From NCBI RefSeq assembly GCF_003478505.1, contig NZ_QUFI01000002.1:62001-126000 (forward strand): 64,000 nucleotides of DNA, read 5' to 3'. Under the pieces are notes generated by a model. It had not been told where the DNA came from. It was given only the letters and a program-made list of their open reading frames with translations, and did no database searches. The stretch is from Clostridium sp. AF27-2AA (GTDB taxonomy: Bacteria; Bacillota; Clostridia; Lachnospirales; Lachnospiraceae). Made by a program: the position numbers and the translations under genes. Below are positions 61,759 to 64,000 of this stretch, piece after piece. The stretch's first letter is position 1. Each line of letters starts with the position of its first letter.

Positions 61759-62772
61759 TTAATTTTTCTTCTTCACCATGGCAAGAATGGACTGTAACAC
61801 AATGAAGAAGCAAAGAAGTGCCGCGATTGTAATACGGGTCCACCAGGAAGACAGGGTTCCCTGGAAGGTAATGAATGCTTCGATGGTTGCCTTGATCAGA
61901 ACACCAAACAGGGTTCCGATCACGTTGCCGACACCACCAGTCAGCAGCGTACCGCCAATAACGGAAGACGCGATCGCATCCATCTCAAAGCCTTTCGCCT
62001 GCTCTACGAAACCGCCCAGGGTGTTCAGACAAAACAGGATGCCGCCAACTCCGCATAAAAAGCCATCCAGAACATAGGCTTTCAGTTTTACGCGGCGGAC
62101 ATTTAAGCCCATCATCAGGGCGGACTGCTCATTGCCGCCGACTGCATAGATGCTGCGTCCGAATTTTGTGTAGCGCAGCATGATGAACGCCAGGATCAGA
62201 ATGATCAGCGCGATCACCACCGTCGGATAGATGTAAGGATAGATCATGACGCCTTTTCGGTTTACATAGCCGCCAAACGGAAGATAGATCTTTGCTTTTG
62301 CCCATGCCATAAAGGTTTCGTTGGTAATGCTGATCATATCCTTGGAAATGATCGCGGTCATGCCTCGCGCAAAGAACATGCCGGCCAGGGTTACAATGAA
62401 TGGCTGAATGTCCATATAAGCTACAAGAAATCCCTGCACAAGTCCAAATACGATTCCGGTTACCAGCACGATCAGAACTGCGGGAACCGCGCCGATCTGT
62501 GCCCGCTCCATCATCCAGGCCAGCATCATGCAGGCCATGGCAACGAAGGAACCAACGCTGATATCAATGCCGCCGGTGATCATAACGGTGGTCATGCCGA
62601 CACCGATCACGATCAGGCCTGCGTTGGAAATAAACAGGTTTAAGAAGTTCTGGGTCTTTGCGAAGCCCTGCTCCTTAAATATGACACAGCCAATGGCATA
62701 CATAACAAAGAACAATACGATCGTGATCAGCAAAAGGAAGCTGGTCTGGTTCAGCTTTTTTTTCTGTTTCAT
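61759..62772 (-). CDS. yjfF: Sugar ABC transporter permease YjfF-like
   Basis: A 337-residue membrane protein of the RbsC/BPD-transp-2 family with about 8-10 helices. Characteristic parts: GVGMTTVMITGGIDISVGS and the EAA-like DAIASSVIGGTLLTGGVGNVIG. It is one of two permease genes in tandem, after an ATPase gene, as in the E. coli ytfQRT-yjfF galactofuranose system. Overlaps ytfT by one base (TAATG). Last gene of the operon in this window; no clear terminator before the CIRCE region. Confidence 0.88.
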   Translation of the reverse strand: MKQKKKLNQTSFLLLITIVLFFVMYAIGCVIFKEQGFAKTQNFLNLFISNAGLIVIGVGMTTVMITGGIDISVGSFVAMACMMLAWMMERAQIGAVPAVLIVLVTGIVFGLVQGFLVAYMDIQPFIVTLAGMFFARGMTAIISKDMISITNETFMAWAKAKIYLPFGGYVNRKGVMIYPYIYPTVVIALIILILAFIMLRYTKFGRSIYAVGGNEQSALMMGLNVRRVKLKAYVLDGFLCGVGGILFCLNTLGGFVEQAKGFEMDAIASSVIGGTLLTGGVGNVIGTLFGVLIKATIEAFITFQGTLSSWWTRITIAALLCFFIVLQSILAMVKKKN

Positions 62773-63833
62773 TATGCAGCCTCCTTTCCCGCGTTCATCT
62801 GCGCTGCTTTTTTCTGGGCAATGGACTTACGCCATTTCGCAAAGCCCGGTGACTGAAGTGCCACGATAATGACAACGACGATTGCCTTGTACACCGGAAC
62901 CTGATCCGAAGATACATGCATTGCGTAAAGGGTTGTCGTCAGGGCCTGGATCGTATAAGCGCCAATAACAGAACCTGCCAGTGAGAATTTACCGCCTCCA
63001 AGAGAGTTTCCGCCGATCGCGACTGCCAGAATCGCATCCAGCTCCATGTTCAGTCCAATGTTGTTTGCATCCGCGGAATAGATACGGCTGGAAGCAATCA
63101 GGCCTGCCAGACCGGAGCAGATTCCGCAAAACGCGTACGCAAGGAACACGATCATGGTGGATTTAATTCCTACCAGCCTGGAGGCCTTTGCGTTGATGCC
63201 GACCGACTGAATGTACAGTCCCAGCGCCGTCTTTCTTAAAAGCAGTGCCGTCAGGAGTACCATGAGCATAGCCACAATAAACGGTGTCGGTACTGGCACA
63301 TGTGGGAGGAAGCTTCCCAGGATCTTGTAGCTCTCCACACGTACATATGTAATCTGTCCATCGGTGATCAGCTGCGCGATTCCGCGGCCGGCCGTGAACA
63401 TAATCAGGGTCGCTACCATTGGCTGGATTTTTAATTTTGCAACCAGAAATCCGTTAAAGGATCCGATCAGCATACCGATTACCAGTGCTGCAAGAAAACC
63501 AAGGATCAGAGGACTTGCATACTCTGTAGCCGCACGCTCTCCGCCAGTCAGAATGTTACAGCAGACTGCCGCGCTCACAGCCATGATCGCGCCAACGGAA
63601 ATATCCGTACCGGCAGAAGCCGATACCACCAGCGTCATGCCGATGGCCAGGATCACCAGTTCCGATGCACGGTTGATGATATCAATGATATATCCGTACA
63701 GGACGCCATCCCGGATGGAAATGGAAAAGAAGTCCGGCGTTGTCATAATGTTGACAAGAAGAACCAGTACCAGACAGAAGACCGGCAGAAATAATCTCTG
63801 CGATGTCAATTTTTTGATATTAAAATCTTTCAT
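62772..63833 (-). CDS. ytfT: Sugar ABC transporter permease YtfT-like
   Basis: A 353-residue RbsC-type permease with about 8-10 helices. It has GMTLVVSASAGTDISVGAIMAVSA and LDAILAVAIGGNSLGGGKFSLAGS. It pairs with the yjfF-like protein to form the membrane channel of a furanose-type sugar importer; exact sugar not fixed by sequence. Starts two bases after the ATPase stop. Confidence 0.88.
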   Translation of the reverse strand: MKDFNIKKLTSQRLFLPVFCLVLVLLVNIMTTPDFFSISIRDGVLYGYIIDIINRASELVILAIGMTLVVSASAGTDISVGAIMAVSAAVCCNILTGGERAATEYASPLILGFLAALVIGMLIGSFNGFLVAKLKIQPMVATLIMFTAGRGIAQLITDGQITYVRVESYKILGSFLPHVPVPTPFIVAMLMVLLTALLLRKTALGLYIQSVGINAKASRLVGIKSTMIVFLAYAFCGICSGLAGLIASSRIYSADANNIGLNMELDAILAVAIGGNSLGGGKFSLAGSVIGAYTIQALTTTLYAMHVSSDQVPVYKAIVVVIIVALQSPGFAKWRKSIAQKKAAQMNAGKEAA

Positions 63834-63835
63834 AC

Positions 63836-64000
63836 TTACTGCCCCCCTGCGATCGTTGTCATGATGGAAGCCTGGTTCATCTCTGTGCCGCTCAGCTCAC
63901 CGACCTTCGCGCCATCGCGAAGAACAACCATGCGGTCACAGGTACGAAGCATTTCCTCCACTTCAGAAGAAATGAACACGACTGCCATTCCTTTTTCTGC
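63836..64000 (-). CDS. ytfR: Sugar ABC transporter ATP-binding protein, C-terminal fragment (window edge)
   Basis: The last 54 codons of an ATPase gene that continues past the window end. It encodes EKGMAVVFISSEVEEMLRTC and DRMVVLRDGAKVGELSGTEM, the typical C-terminal end of RbsA/MglA/YtfR double-domain ATPases. It energises the two permeases encoded next to it. Confidence 0.85.
   Translation of the reverse strand, partial: AEKGMAVVFISSEVEEMLRTCDRMVVLRDGAKVGELSGTEMNQASIMTTIAGGQ

Noticed and set aside
1..64000. CRISPR array, rRNA, tRNA, insertion sequence or prophage
   Set aside because: No spaced direct repeats, no tRNA/rRNA core sequence and no transposase, integrase or phage gene seen on either strand.

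Overview
The window looks like chromosome of an anaerobic, amino-acid- and organic-acid-fermenting Clostridia member, most likely a gut Lachnospiraceae (inference). Supporting signs are strong GGAGG ribosome sites before almost every gene, many ferredoxin-type Fe-S proteins, no respiratory membrane complex, a HrcA/CIRCE heat-shock site, DegV, TctABC, PadR and YczE families, and the purine-degradation gene set known from gut anaerobes. I see no rRNA, tRNA, CRISPR, phage or transposase gene.

Region 1 (1-17.5 kb), purine/urate catabolism. On the minus strand run ssnA, ygfK, a polyferredoxin, an xdhD-type molybdenum hydroxylase, then ygeX (own promoter), ygeY, ygeW, arcC, a hydantoinase and the start of a second M20 hydrolase. 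A YheO-type PAS regulator is divergent from ssnA, and an NCS2 xanthine/uracil-type permease with a leader of about 300 nt follows. The genes suggest purine import, ring reduction and opening, release of carbamoyl and diaminopropionate-type products, ATP from carbamoyl phosphate and pyruvate plus ammonia from diaminopropionate.

Region 2 (17.5-22.1 kb): degV; a 5-oxoproline uptake pair (DUF969/DUF979) with pyroglutamyl peptidase; a large palindromic intergenic repeat (copy 1); a YoaK protein.

Region 3 (22.2-53.6 kb), organic-acid island. It has a LeuCD-type hydro-lyase with an enolase-superfamily dehydratase and an aminotransferase under a LysR gene; tctCBA behind a C-S lyase-type aminotransferase; a near-identical second tctBA without tctC; MarR and GntR regulators; prpD, a class I fumarase/tartrate dehydratase pair, fumC and malic enzyme on the plus strand; and facing them a nine-gene minus-strand operon hdrBCA-flxDCBA-frdBA that appears to couple NADH/ferredoxin/thiol electron flow to fumarate reduction. 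A split UxaA-type dehydratase and a YczE membrane protein follow. Two palindromes recur in the control regions here: TGGTATACCA (four sites plus one degenerate) and GTTTAGANTCTAAAC (two sites, each over a -10 box). They suggest that the local GntR and MarR proteins run the island as a regulon.

Region 4 (53.8-64 kb): padR; a gene graveyard with remnants of a DUF1703 ATPase and a GTPase-like protein; a small unknown gene; an SPFH/zinc-ribbon/TPM trio like Bacillus ydjIGH; palindromic repeat copy 2; htpG under CIRCE; and the ytfT-yjfF permeases plus the end of an ATPase gene of a sugar ABC importer.

The most unusual items are the Hdr-Flx-Frd operon, the two-operator regulon, the dispersed palindromic repeat and the long permease leader.
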